This document shows, in pieces, positions 1-7,036 of a DNA stretch of 64,000 nt. The translations under genes were made by a program, and so were the position numbers. The DNA comes from Eshraghiella crossota. Its GTDB lineage: Bacteria > Bacillota > Clostridia > Lachnospirales > Lachnospiraceae. The notes beneath the pieces are model-generated. The model had not been told where the DNA came from and searched no databases. It saw nothing but the letters and a program-made list of their open reading frames with translations. Location: positions 1,716,001 through 1,780,000 of the forward strand of contig NZ_CP102270.1 in NCBI RefSeq assembly GCF_025148445.1, read 5' to 3'. Each line of letters starts with the position of its first letter. Positions within the stretch are counted from its first letter, which is position 1.

Positions 1-451
1 AAGCTATATATGAACCCGTATTAAATCCAAATGCCCTCCCAAGTTCATCAAGTTCTGAGGTAATTATATGTATTTCCTTATATCTGTCTGTTATGAGCTT
101 TATATTAAGTCCGAGAAAAAGACTGAATATTAATGTGCCTGCCACAGTAACAATAAGGAGTGACAGATATTTGGCTCCCACAATCTTATATGTTGAATTA
201 GGTGTCATGAAAGTCATATAACTGTACTTTGAGTTGATTTCCTTAGAATATGACACAGCTCCGCTGATCATAAGTGCCAGAATACCGAATGACCCTCCAA
301 GTTCGGCCAGAACAAGTGCCAGTACCATATGATTATTGCTTTTAAGTAAAAAGCTTATAAGAAAATATATCTCGGTAACCACAAGAATACCAAACAATGT
401 AAGGTATGTGCCGGAATCCTTACGGAATTCATATTTAATAAGTTTGCCCAT
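1..451 (-). CDS. ABC-2 type permease, partial (C-terminus off window)
   Basis: The reading frame begins MGKLIKYEFRKDSGTYLTLF and stays open to the window edge, so only about the first 150 residues are visible. A hydrophobic stretch starts near residue 18 and further membrane segments follow, with short polar loops, as in ABC-2 type permeases that follow a stand-alone ATPase gene. The ATG overlaps the last 17 bases of the ATPase gene, and a GGAGG ribosome binding site lies inside that gene, so the two are translationally coupled. The substrate is unknown; small ATPase-plus-permease pairs of this kind often export peptides or antimicrobials. The partner relation is secure, the function is inferred. 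Confidence 0.75.
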   Translation of the reverse strand, partial: MGKLIKYEFRKDSGTYLTLFGILVVTEIYFLISFLLKSNNHMVLALVLAELGGSFGILALMISGAVSYSKEINSKYSYMTFMTPNSTYKIVGAKYLSLLIVTVAGTLIFSLFLGLNIKLITDRYKEIHIITSELDELGRAFGFNTGSYIA

Positions 452-1148
452 TATACATTCCTCCATAAATTTCCTTATATAAGTCGACAAGGGATTTGTT
501 ATCATTATAACTTCTGATATCTTCCGTATTGCCAGCCATAACAACTCTGCCATCTTTTATAAAAACAGCTCCGCCTGCCGCATGCTCAAGTTCATCAACA
601 AGATGGCTTGATACAATAATTATTTTATCTTCGTTGTTATATCCGGTTATTGTATTCATAACATGTTCTCTTGCAATTATATCTATACCGTTCAATGGTT
701 CATCAAGAAGAATAACTCTTGAATTTCTTGCCATTGCTACCGCTACTTTAAGCTTTGCAAGCATACCGGTTGACATATTTCTTACCTTGCCATCAAAATG
801 TAATTCCATTCTGTCAAGCAATCCATACATCCTGTCCTCGTCAAAATCATTATAAAAGTCTTTGTAAAAGGATGCTATATCCTTAATTCTCATATAATTG
901 TAGAAATAATTTTCTGTTGGCATATATGTAATTCTAGCTCTTGTCTTGTCTGAGATTTCTTCCCCGTCAAGATAGATTTTTCCCTCTGTAGGTTTAATAA
1001 GTCCGACCACCATCTTCATAAAAGTCGACTTACCGCTTCCGTTCGGACCGAGAAGTGCATATATCCTTCCCGCATCAAGTTCCAGGTTAAGTCCATCCAC
1101 GGCTCTGCAGCCGGAATACAACTTAACGAGATTCTCACATTTTAACAC
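435..1148 (-). CDS. ABC transporter ATP-binding protein
   Basis: This is the nucleotide-binding subunit of an ABC-2 exporter. Counting from the chosen start, Walker A (GPNGSGKST) is at residues 34-42, a degenerate signature (STGM instead of SGGQ) near 126-129, Walker B (VILLDEP) near 145-151 and the H-loop histidine near 182. I chose a GTG start with a GAGG site nine bases upstream rather than an ATG ten codons earlier, because that ATG lies at or before the expected transcription start of the promoter at 1181-1210. The resulting 237 residues fit the family. It is followed by, and overlaps, a permease gene. Substrate unknown. Confidence 0.85.
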   Translation of the reverse strand: MLKCENLVKLYSGCRAVDGLNLELDAGRIYALLGPNGSGKSTFMKMVVGLIKPTEGKIYLDGEEISDKTRARITYMPTENYFYNYMRIKDIASFYKDFYNDFDEDRMYGLLDRMELHFDGKVRNMSTGMLAKLKVAVAMARNSRVILLDEPLNGIDIIAREHVMNTITGYNNEDKIIIVSSHLVDELEHAAGGAVFIKDGRVVMAGNTEDIRSYNDNKSLVDLYKEIYGGMYNGQTY

Positions 1149-1180
1149 GTCATTATACCTCGCAAAAAATATTTTCATAA

Positions 1181-1210
1181 ATTATACCACTGTTTTTATG
1201 TTTCTTGCAA
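1181..1210 (-). promoter_or_regulatory. Promoter of the ABC exporter genes
   Basis: Reading on the minus strand, TTGCAA is followed after 18 bases by TATAAT, with a TGG extended -10 element. The start of transcription would fall near 1174, leaving a leader of about 26 bases before the GTG start. Confidence 0.6.
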
Positions 1211-1245
1211 TCCTTTGTTATCTAAGATATAATTTAACGATATAA

Positions 1246-1523
1246 GCGTCATAAGTCAGAATTACGATTGTGCTTGCACAAGTGAGTAATTCTGACCTAT
1301 GACGCAACAGACACCGAAAACGGAATAAAATACTGTGCATACAGTATTTTATGGGAGTTTGAGGTGGCGGGAATTGCAATAATTGCGCAGCAATGGAGCA
1401 ATTCCTTTATATCGTTTTCTAACGAAGTCAGAATTACGATTGTGCTTGCGCAAATGAGTAATTCTGACCTATGACGCAACAGACACCGAAAACGGAATAA
1501 AATGCTGTGCATACAGTATTTTA
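1246..1523. repeat. Two direct copies of a 97-bp structured repeat
   Basis: The sequence at 1255-1351 is repeated at 1427-1523 with a constant offset of 172 bases and only a few differences. Each copy holds two hairpins: arms GTCAGAATTAC/GTAATTCTGAC with an inner TTGTGC/GCACAA stem, and arms ATAAAATACTG/CAGTATTTTAT around TGCATA. In the first copy the outer stem extends through GCGTCATA/TATGACGC (1246-1305), giving about 19 pairs with one mismatch; this extension is lost in copy two. It resembles a REP or MITE-type noncoding element. It fills most of the 391-bp gap between the ABC operon and the nucleoside phosphorylase gene. Confidence 0.85.
1370..1405. repeat. 36-bp palindromic repeat, copy A
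   Basis: GGAATTGC and GCAATTCC form the outer arms and ATTGC/GCAAT an inner stem, so the element folds into a nested hairpin. A close relative lies at 59766-59799 at the start of prfC. It sits between the two copies of the 97-bp repeat. Confidence 0.7.
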
Positions 1524-1539
1524 CAATGGAGGATTACAC

Positions 1540-2361
1540 ATGGAAAATATTATTGATGTTATCAACAATGCTGCTGAATATATAGCAGATTCAATTAAAT
1601 TTACACCGGAAATTGCTATAATACTCGGTTCAGGTCTTGGTCCTTTAGCTGACGAGGTCCAGTCCCCTGTTGTTATTAAATACAGCGATATTCCGGGATT
1701 TCACGCCTCAACGGTTAAGGGACATGCCGGAGAGCTTGTATGCGGTATGATTTCAGATAAAAAAGTAATCGTTATGAGTGGCAGATTCCACTATTATGAG
1801 GGACATGATATGGACGCCGTTACTCTTCCTATAAGGGTATTTGCGAAGCTTGGTATCAAAAAACTTATTGTTACCAATGCAGCAGGCGGTATAAAGTCAA
1901 GTCTTAATCCCGGCTCAATAATGCTTATCACAGATCATTTAAGCTATATGTGTCCGTCTCCTCTCCGTGGGCCTAACCTTGATGAATTCGGTCCGCGTTT
2001 TAAGGATATGACAGAAGTATATACAAAAGAATACATTGAGGCTGCCAGAATGACGGCAAAAGAACACAACATTCCCGTAGATGAAGGTGTCTACTGTTTT
2101 TTCAGAGGTCCCCAGTATGAAACTCCTGCCGAGATAAGAGGCATTGCCATTCTTGGTGCAGATGCGGCCGGTATGTCAACTGTTCCCGAAGCAATCGTGG
2201 CAAGGCATTGCGGTATGAAAATACTTGGTATATCTTTAATAACCAATAAGGCAGCCGGTCTGTCTCCCACAGAATTATCCCATAGTGAAGTCACAGCCAT
2301 AGCAAAAAAAGCAGAACTTAATATGGTTACTCTGGTAAAAAACACAATAAGCAGGTTATAG
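1540..2361 (+). CDS. punA: Purine nucleoside phosphorylase (trimeric, inosine/guanosine type)
   Basis: The enzyme cleaves purine ribo- and deoxyribonucleosides with phosphate to the free base and (deoxy)ribose-1-phosphate in purine salvage. Family hallmarks are visible in order: GSGLG near residue 31 (phosphate loop), GHAGELVCG, MSGRFHYYEGHD, VTNAAGGI, the GPQYETPAE segment and the base-binding TNKAAGLS. I take the ATG preceded by GGAGG, giving 273 residues, the usual length; an upstream in-frame ATG lies inside the noncoding repeat. It is followed two bases later by the ABC-F gene, so the two are probably co-transcribed. Confidence 0.93.
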   Translation: MENIIDVINNAAEYIADSIKFTPEIAIILGSGLGPLADEVQSPVVIKYSDIPGFHASTVKGHAGELVCGMISDKKVIVMSGRFHYYEGHDMDAVTLPIRVFAKLGIKKLIVTNAAGGIKSSLNPGSIMLITDHLSYMCPSPLRGPNLDEFGPRFKDMTEVYTKEYIEAARMTAKEHNIPVDEGVYCFFRGPQYETPAEIRGIAILGADAAGMSTVPEAIVARHCGMKILGISLITNKAAGLSPTELSHSEVTAIAKKAELNMVTLVKNTISRL

Positions 2362-2363
2362 AA

Positions 2364-4256
2364 ATGATTTTAAATTGCAGCAACATAAGTAAAACTTTTA
2401 TAGATAACACGATTCTAAATAACGTATCCTTTCACATTGAGGATGGTGAAAAGGCAGCTATTGTAGGTGCCAACGGCGTAGGTAAATCCACCCTTTTAAA
2501 GATTATAATAGGTGAGCTCGCTCCCGATGACGGTTCCGTTACAATCAGTAAGGACAAAACAATGGGATATCTTGCCCAACATCAGAGCATCGACGGCAAT
2601 AACACCATTTATGAAGAAGTTCTTTCAGTAAAACAGGACGTAATGTCGTTAGAACTTTCCATAAGGCAGCTGGAAACAGATATGAAGAATGCCAAGGACG
2701 ATGTTCTCAATGAAATGCTCGAAAAATATACAAGATTAAACCACGAATTTGAGCAGCAGAACGGATACGCAGTAAGAAGTGAAATAGCAGGAGTCATAAA
2801 AGGACTCGGCTTTACAGAGGATGAATTTAATAAAAAGATATCTTCCCTTTCAGGAGGTCAGAAAACCCGTGTTGCACTATGCCGCCTTCTTTTAACAAAG
2901 CCTGACATACTGCTTCTTGATGAGCCAACGAACCACCTGGACCTGCCATCGATAAGCTGGCTTGAAACATACCTTAAAAATTACCAGGGAAGCGTAATCA
3001 TTGTATCCCACGACCGTTATTTTCTTGATAAGATTGTTACAAAAGTAATTGAAATTGACAGGGGCAGTGTCACTGTTTTTTCAGGTTCATATTCCGACTA
3101 TTCTGTTAAAAAAGCTGCTTTAAGGGACGCTGAAATGAAAGCCTACCTTAATAATCAGCGTGAAATCAAACACCAGCAACAAGTTATTGACAAGTTAAAG
3201 CAGTTTAACCGTGAAAAATCCATAAAGCGTGCAGAAAGCCGTGAAAAACTTCTGTCTAAAATGGAAGTTATTGACAAACCTTTAGCGGAATCCTCCGGCA
3301 TGCGTATTGATTTAGAGCCTTCAGTTGTAAGCGGTAATGATGTTCTTACGGTTTCCCACCTGTCAAAAAGTTTTGGCATTAACCACTTATTTGATGACAT
3401 CAGTTTTGAAATCAAACGTGGTGAGCGTGTTGCCCTGATTGGCGCCAATGGTACCGGCAAAACAACCATTCTAAAAATAATAAACGGAATAATTGATGCA
3501 GATTCCGGAACCTGCCGTCTCGGTGCCAATGTTACCTGCGGTTATTACGACCAGGAACATCAGGTACTTGATATGAACAAAACAATTTTTGATGAAATTC
3601 AGGACACTTACCCTGACATGAATAATACTAAGGTGCGGAACGTACTGGCTGCCTTTCTTTTTACCGATGATGACGTATTCAAGCGTATCGGTGAATTAAG
3701 CGGCGGAGAAAGAGGCCGTGTCCTCTTAGCAAAGCTAATGCTTTCCAATGCTAATTTTCTGCTCCTTGATGAGCCAACAAATCACCTTGATATGGCATCA
3801 AAGGAAATCCTTGAAAGTGCACTTAATAAATACACCGGAACATGTTTTTTTGTATCCCATGACCGATATTTTATTAACACGGTAGCCACAAGAATATTGG
3901 ATTTGAGAAACAACACAATTACCAATTACATAGGTAATTATGACTATTATCTGGAAAAAAATGTACAGGCTCCCGCTTCTGTTTCTTCCAAAGCTGCAGT
4001 TACCGTCTCTGTTTCCAAAGAGGACCGTATACTTCAGAAAGAAGAACAGGCAAAAGAACGCCGTCGCAAAAATGAAATTGAAAAATGTGAAAAAGAAATT
4101 TCGGGAATTGATGAAGAACTTTCGGAAATTGATTCAATGCTGACAAAAGAAGAAATATACACTGACATAAATAAACTTACGGAATTAAGCAGCCGTAAAT
4201 CAGAACTTGAACAGAAGCAGAACGAATTATATGAAAAATGGGAATCACTTATGTAG
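2364..4256 (+). CDS. ABC-F family ATPase (ribosome-associated, YdiF-like)
   Basis: This 630-residue protein has two ABC cassettes in one chain and no membrane segment, the ABC-F plan. Cassette one carries GANGVGKST near residue 35, LSGGQ near 164 and LLLLDEPTNHLD near 183. Cassette two has GANGTGKTT near 364, LSGGE near 444 and a second DEPTNHLD. The linker between them is basic and helical, as in the P-site tRNA interaction motif. The last 80 residues are a charged coiled coil, typical of YdiF/Uup-like members. Members act on the ribosome in translation or antibiotic protection; which of these applies here cannot be read from sequence. Its 3' end overlaps the convergent acetyltransferase gene by eight bases. 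Confidence 0.9.
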   Translation: MILNCSNISKTFIDNTILNNVSFHIEDGEKAAIVGANGVGKSTLLKIIIGELAPDDGSVTISKDKTMGYLAQHQSIDGNNTIYEEVLSVKQDVMSLELSIRQLETDMKNAKDDVLNEMLEKYTRLNHEFEQQNGYAVRSEIAGVIKGLGFTEDEFNKKISSLSGGQKTRVALCRLLLTKPDILLLDEPTNHLDLPSISWLETYLKNYQGSVIIVSHDRYFLDKIVTKVIEIDRGSVTVFSGSYSDYSVKKAALRDAEMKAYLNNQREIKHQQQVIDKLKQFNREKSIKRAESREKLLSKMEVIDKPLAESSGMRIDLEPSVVSGNDVLTVSHLSKSFGINHLFDDISFEIKRGERVALIGANGTGKTTILKIINGIIDADSGTCRLGANVTCGYYDQEHQVLDMNKTIFDEIQDTYPDMNNTKVRNVLAAFLFTDDDVFKRIGELSGGERGRVLLAKLMLSNANFLLLDEPTNHLDMASKEILESALNKYTGTCFFVSHDRYFINTVATRILDLRNNTITNYIGNYDYYLEKNVQAPASVSSKAAVTVSVSKEDRILQKEEQAKERRRKNEIEKCEKEISGIDEELSEIDSMLTKEEIYTDINKLTELSSRKSELEQKQNELYEKWESLM

Positions 4257-4701
4257 TCTGTGATTCCCTGTTACCATCTTTATCTTTATCGATATATATA
4301 ATCATACCCGGACCCAGCTTGTCCGTAGGTCTTGCGGTAAAACCGTTGTCTATATAGAACTTTTCCCTGCCTTTGGCACACATGAGACATAGCATCATCC
4401 GGCTTCCCGGCTCAGTGATTTCTTCCACAAATTTCTTCAACCTTAAAAGTATCAGTCTTCCTATTCCTTTTTTCTGTGCCTCAGGTATAACAACGAGGTC
4501 CTGGATATAGGATATTACGGCTCCGTCACCTATTACCCTGCCCATTCCCACAGGTTTACCGTCAAGGTATGCACACACAGTAAACAGGCTGTTATTAACA
4601 GCCTGTTCTGCCTGTTTATCCGTAAGCTTTATCCAGCCTACTTTTTTTCTAAGATATAGATATGTATCCGTATCAAGAACATTTTCTTTTAGTTCTAACA
4701 T
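4249..4701 (-). CDS. GNAT family N-acetyltransferase
   Basis: A single GNAT domain of 150 residues. The acetyl-CoA loop appears as VIPEAQKKGIGRLIL (the Q/R-x-x-G-x-G/A motif), preceded by the beta-strand with DLVV and followed by the conserved segment ending in KFYIDNGFTARP. The acceptor is unknown; the overall look is of the small GNATs with the YxxxGF ending that often acetylate amines. Its ATG shares one base with the stop of the upstream zinc-ribbon gene (TAATG), so translation is coupled. Confidence 0.85.
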   Translation of the reverse strand: MLELKENVLDTDTYLYLRKKVGWIKLTDKQAEQAVNNSLFTVCAYLDGKPVGMGRVIGDGAVISYIQDLVVIPEAQKKGIGRLILLRLKKFVEEITEPGSRMMLCLMCAKGREKFYIDNGFTARPTDKLGPGMIIYIDKDKDGNRESQTT

Positions 4702-5270
4702 TACTGTTCCTCGTATCCGTTTTCCTCAAAGCAGTCCTTACAGATATAGCGTTCTTCAACTTTTCCTGTATCTTCGTATTCTACCTCATATTTTTCACTG
4801 TATTTTATCTTGTTACAGTCATCACATCTGAATTTAATAGGAAGTGGTGATTTAACAGGTGTAATAAGTAAAACAACTGCCGCTGCGATTATTGCCACAA
4901 GTACAACAAGTGTAACAATAAGTCCTGTCTTTTTCTTCTTAACTTTAACAGGCTTTGACGATACAGGTTCTGTATATGAACCCGATGCAATATTCTGTTC
5001 TCCATAGGAATATACAGGTTGCTGCACAGGTTCGGCCGTATTCTGTTCGGTTTTCTCATCCGGTTCTTTGCTTGCTGCCATATCCACACTGCCATAAATA
5101 AAAGATGAAGTTTCTGCCGGCTTATCACCGCTTACAGGCTTTGATGCAGTATCTGATGACACTTTCTGTGGTACACTGTTCTCTGTTCCGCAGTTGGCAC
5201 AGAAAAACTTTTCCATAGTCTCCTCAATTTCATTAGCTGTTCCACATTTTTTACAATAATATGTTCTCAT
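4701..5270 (-). CDS. Zinc-ribbon single-pass membrane protein
   Basis: I do not recognise a named family. The N-terminus has a CxxC...CxxC zinc ribbon (CKKCG near residue 6, CANCG near 24). A Ser/Thr/Pro/Glu-rich linker follows, then a KKKK stop and one hydrophobic helix (about residues 115-135). A second cysteine ribbon (CDDC near 150, CKDC near 175) closes the 189-residue chain. By the positive-inside rule the first ribbon is cytoplasmic and the second would be outside. It is translationally coupled to the acetyltransferase gene downstream. Function unknown; the architecture resembles zinc-ribbon sensors or scaffolds. Confidence 0.75.
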   Translation of the reverse strand: MRTYYCKKCGTANEIEETMEKFFCANCGTENSVPQKVSSDTASKPVSGDKPAETSSFIYGSVDMAASKEPDEKTEQNTAEPVQQPVYSYGEQNIASGSYTEPVSSKPVKVKKKKTGLIVTLVVLVAIIAAAVVLLITPVKSPLPIKFRCDDCNKIKYSEKYEVEYEDTGKVEERYICKDCFEENGYEEQ

Positions 5271-5290
5271 TTAATGAATCCTCCACAATT

Positions 5291-5320
5291 AAATCCTACA
5301 GGCTTATACCTGTAAGATTT
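5291..5320 (-). terminator. Hairpin between the DUF4956 gene and the zinc-ribbon gene
   Basis: TACAGG/CCTGTA arms extended by AAATC/GATTT with one mismatch. The following T-run on the minus strand is weak, so it may be a partial terminator or a 5' stabilising stem for the zinc-ribbon transcript. Confidence 0.4.
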
Positions 5321-5356
5321 AATTTATATTTATTTTATGCTAATGTCAAGAAAGTT

Positions 5357-6046
5357 TTACAACATTGTATCGTGTTTGTCCGGCATCATTCCAAGAGAAA
5401 TATTAAGATTGCCGTTTCTGCACCTGATTTCATCGATAAATGCTTTTTCATCCATATCTTTTTTTGCCGTTACAAGATACTGCAGTTCAAACATTGAACC
5501 CATATTGGTTGTTTTGACATTCTTCATTTCGTAATAATCCAGATATTTATCAAAAATATCTTTAAAAGTATCTTTATAATTAAGGCTTTCAGGAATCAAT
5601 ATTCTTAATAATTTCTCTTCGCTCTTATTTTCCCCAAAACCGGACACCGAAAGAATCACGATAACCAGAACAATAAGTACTGTTCCCATCACACCGAAAG
5701 CTATGTATCCAAGTCCTGTGGCAAGTCCTATGGCCATAGTAAGAAATACTACCGCAATATCTTTTGAATTGCCGGGAATACTTCTGAATCTTACAAGTGC
5801 AAATGCCCCTGCAATAGAAAATGCCCTGGCAACATTACTTCCTACAAGAATGATTACGATTGCAACAACAGCGGGAAGAATTGTAAGTGCTATGGCAAAA
5901 TCCTTTGTATAACTTCCTTTTTTCTGGGTACACATGTAGCATATAGAAATAACAAGTCCAAGTATAAGTGCTGTTCCCATACAGATAAGTGACTGGGGCA
6001 TCGGTATTATAGACACGTCTGTCGTCTTTAAAATTGTTTCAAACAT
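5357..6046 (-). CDS. DUF4956 family membrane protein
   Basis: 229 residues with four hydrophobic helices in the first 140 residues (around 17-37, 45-70, 75-95 and 110-135) and a soluble C-terminal domain. The segment GSNVARAFSIAGALVRFRS-like (Val-Ala-Arg-Ala-Phe-Ser then Ala-Leu-Val-Arg-Phe-Arg-Ser) is the conserved core of the DUF4956 family. The family's function is not established; it is repeatedly found beside VTC-domain polyphosphate polymerase homologues, exactly as here, where the upstream gene overlaps it by eight bases. A role in membrane-linked polyphosphate metabolism or in supporting the partner is inferred from that pairing. Confidence 0.85.
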   Translation of the reverse strand: MFETILKTTDVSIIPMPQSLICMGTALILGLVISICYMCTQKKGSYTKDFAIALTILPAVVAIVIILVGSNVARAFSIAGAFALVRFRSIPGNSKDIAVVFLTMAIGLATGLGYIAFGVMGTVLIVLVIVILSVSGFGENKSEEKLLRILIPESLNYKDTFKDIFDKYLDYYEMKNVKTTNMGSMFELQYLVTAKKDMDEKAFIDEIRCRNGNLNISLGMMPDKHDTML

Positions 6047-6770
6047 AAGTTATGTCTCCTTTATAATTTGTAAAATAGTTTCTGTATTCTGTTCCGTATT
6101 TTGAAAACGATATAGGATAAATCCCATATTCCGACAAAACCGGCAGAAACCACATCGGCATTCCGCCTGATGTTTTGACCTCCATGAGCAATTTATCATT
6201 ATCAAGAATCGGTTCACCGAAAGACCCTTTTCTAAGGTCAAGTTCATCTCTTCTTGCAAGAATATTGTCATCAAACGTCACTCTGAAGCTGTCATCTTCA
6301 ATTCCGTAAAACGCACTTCTTTCATATGATATATATACTTTTGGTGACACCTTGTAATAATCCAGAAAATAGCGTATTTCACTAAGCACCTGTCTGTTGA
6401 CTTCAGGTGAATCCGGAATCATCCCTTTATATATGAAATTTTCAGCCTCTTTAAGGGTCATTGTGGTTCTTCTTTTATTAACGATACCTTTGTATTTTTT
6501 CTTAATTTCAATAAATGCTTCGCTGTCATCAGACGGAGTACCATATGAACGCAGCCTCAATTTCTCTTTGTAGACCGGTTTATCAATGGAACGTCTTATC
6601 AGTTCATCCGTATCCGTATCAAAATATATATTACATATTGTATATTTCTTTCCATTAACGCAATATCTGTCCGGCTCCATGTAATCGGTAAGGTATCCGG
6701 TAATTGCTTCATATACGGATTTGTCAATCATATATTTCTTTTCATACCGGTTAAAAATTTCTATTGCCAT
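6039..6770 (-). CDS. VTC-domain polyphosphate polymerase-like protein
   Basis: The protein matches the VTC catalytic tunnel fold, in which basic residues line a beta-barrel that binds nucleotide and polyphosphate. Visible signatures are FNRYEKKYMID near residue 5, the LRLRSYG strand near 65, FIEIKKKYKG with a following KRRTT, and late acidic strands RVTFDDN and LMEVK. Length is 243 residues from an ATG with a GGTGG site; a longer frame upstream is AT-rich leader. It overlaps the DUF4956 gene. No CotH kinase gene is adjacent, unlike many such loci. Catalytic activity is inferred. Confidence 0.8.
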   Translation of the reverse strand: MAIEIFNRYEKKYMIDKSVYEAITGYLTDYMEPDRYCVNGKKYTICNIYFDTDTDELIRRSIDKPVYKEKLRLRSYGTPSDDSEAFIEIKKKYKGIVNKRRTTMTLKEAENFIYKGMIPDSPEVNRQVLSEIRYFLDYYKVSPKVYISYERSAFYGIEDDSFRVTFDDNILARRDELDLRKGSFGEPILDNDKLLMEVKTSGGMPMWFLPVLSEYGIYPISFSKYGTEYRNYFTNYKGDITYV

Positions 6771-6796
6771 ACTTCCACCCACCTTTCTATACCTAT

Positions 6797-6826
6797 ATTT
6801 TACATCATAGTAAATATATTTGGCAA
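6797..6826 (-). promoter_or_regulatory. Possible promoter of the VTC/DUF4956 pair
   Basis: TTGCCA, 18 bases, TAAAAT on the minus strand, about 27 bases before the chosen ATG. Confidence 0.35.
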
Positions 6827-6904
6827 TTGTGATATTTGTGTGTAGGGAATTTGTATTGTTTCTGAAATGTATGCTTTTGTTCCATAATTGTCTGATTATT
6901 ACCA

Positions 6905-6920
6905 CCACAATATATTGTGT
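6905..6920. promoter_or_regulatory. NrdR-like box 1 upstream of nrdD
   Basis: CCACAATATATTGTGT matches the NrdR consensus (ACACwATATATwGTGT) at 15 of 16 positions and is nearly palindromic. Confidence 0.7.
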
Positions 6921-6946
6921 AATAAATTGTATTTTTTAAAAACATT

Positions 6947-6962
6947 CAACAAAATATAGTGA
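6947..6962. promoter_or_regulatory. NrdR-like box 2, overlapping the -35 element
   Basis: CAACAAAATATAGTGA matches about 12 of 16 consensus positions. It starts 42 bases after box 1, four helical turns, so both sites face the same side of DNA, and it covers the start of the -35 hexamer. Confidence 0.55.
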
Positions 6963-6987
6963 CATAGTATATATCAGGTGCTATAAT
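6959..6987 (+). promoter_or_regulatory. Promoter of nrdD-nrdG-dut
   Basis: GTGACA and TATAAT are separated by 17 bases, with a TGC extended -10. Overlap of the -35 with an NrdR-like box indicates repression by NrdR when dATP is plentiful. Confidence 0.7.
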
Positions 6988-7036
6988 ATGCCATGTGGAC
7001 TTGATTCCGCTTTACAGGTTTTGGGAGGAAACTTAT

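Noticed and set aside
1507..1539. Upstream ATG extending the purine nucleoside phosphorylase
   Set aside because: It falls inside the 97-bp noncoding repeat and has no Shine-Dalgarno; the next ATG has GGAGG and matches the family start.
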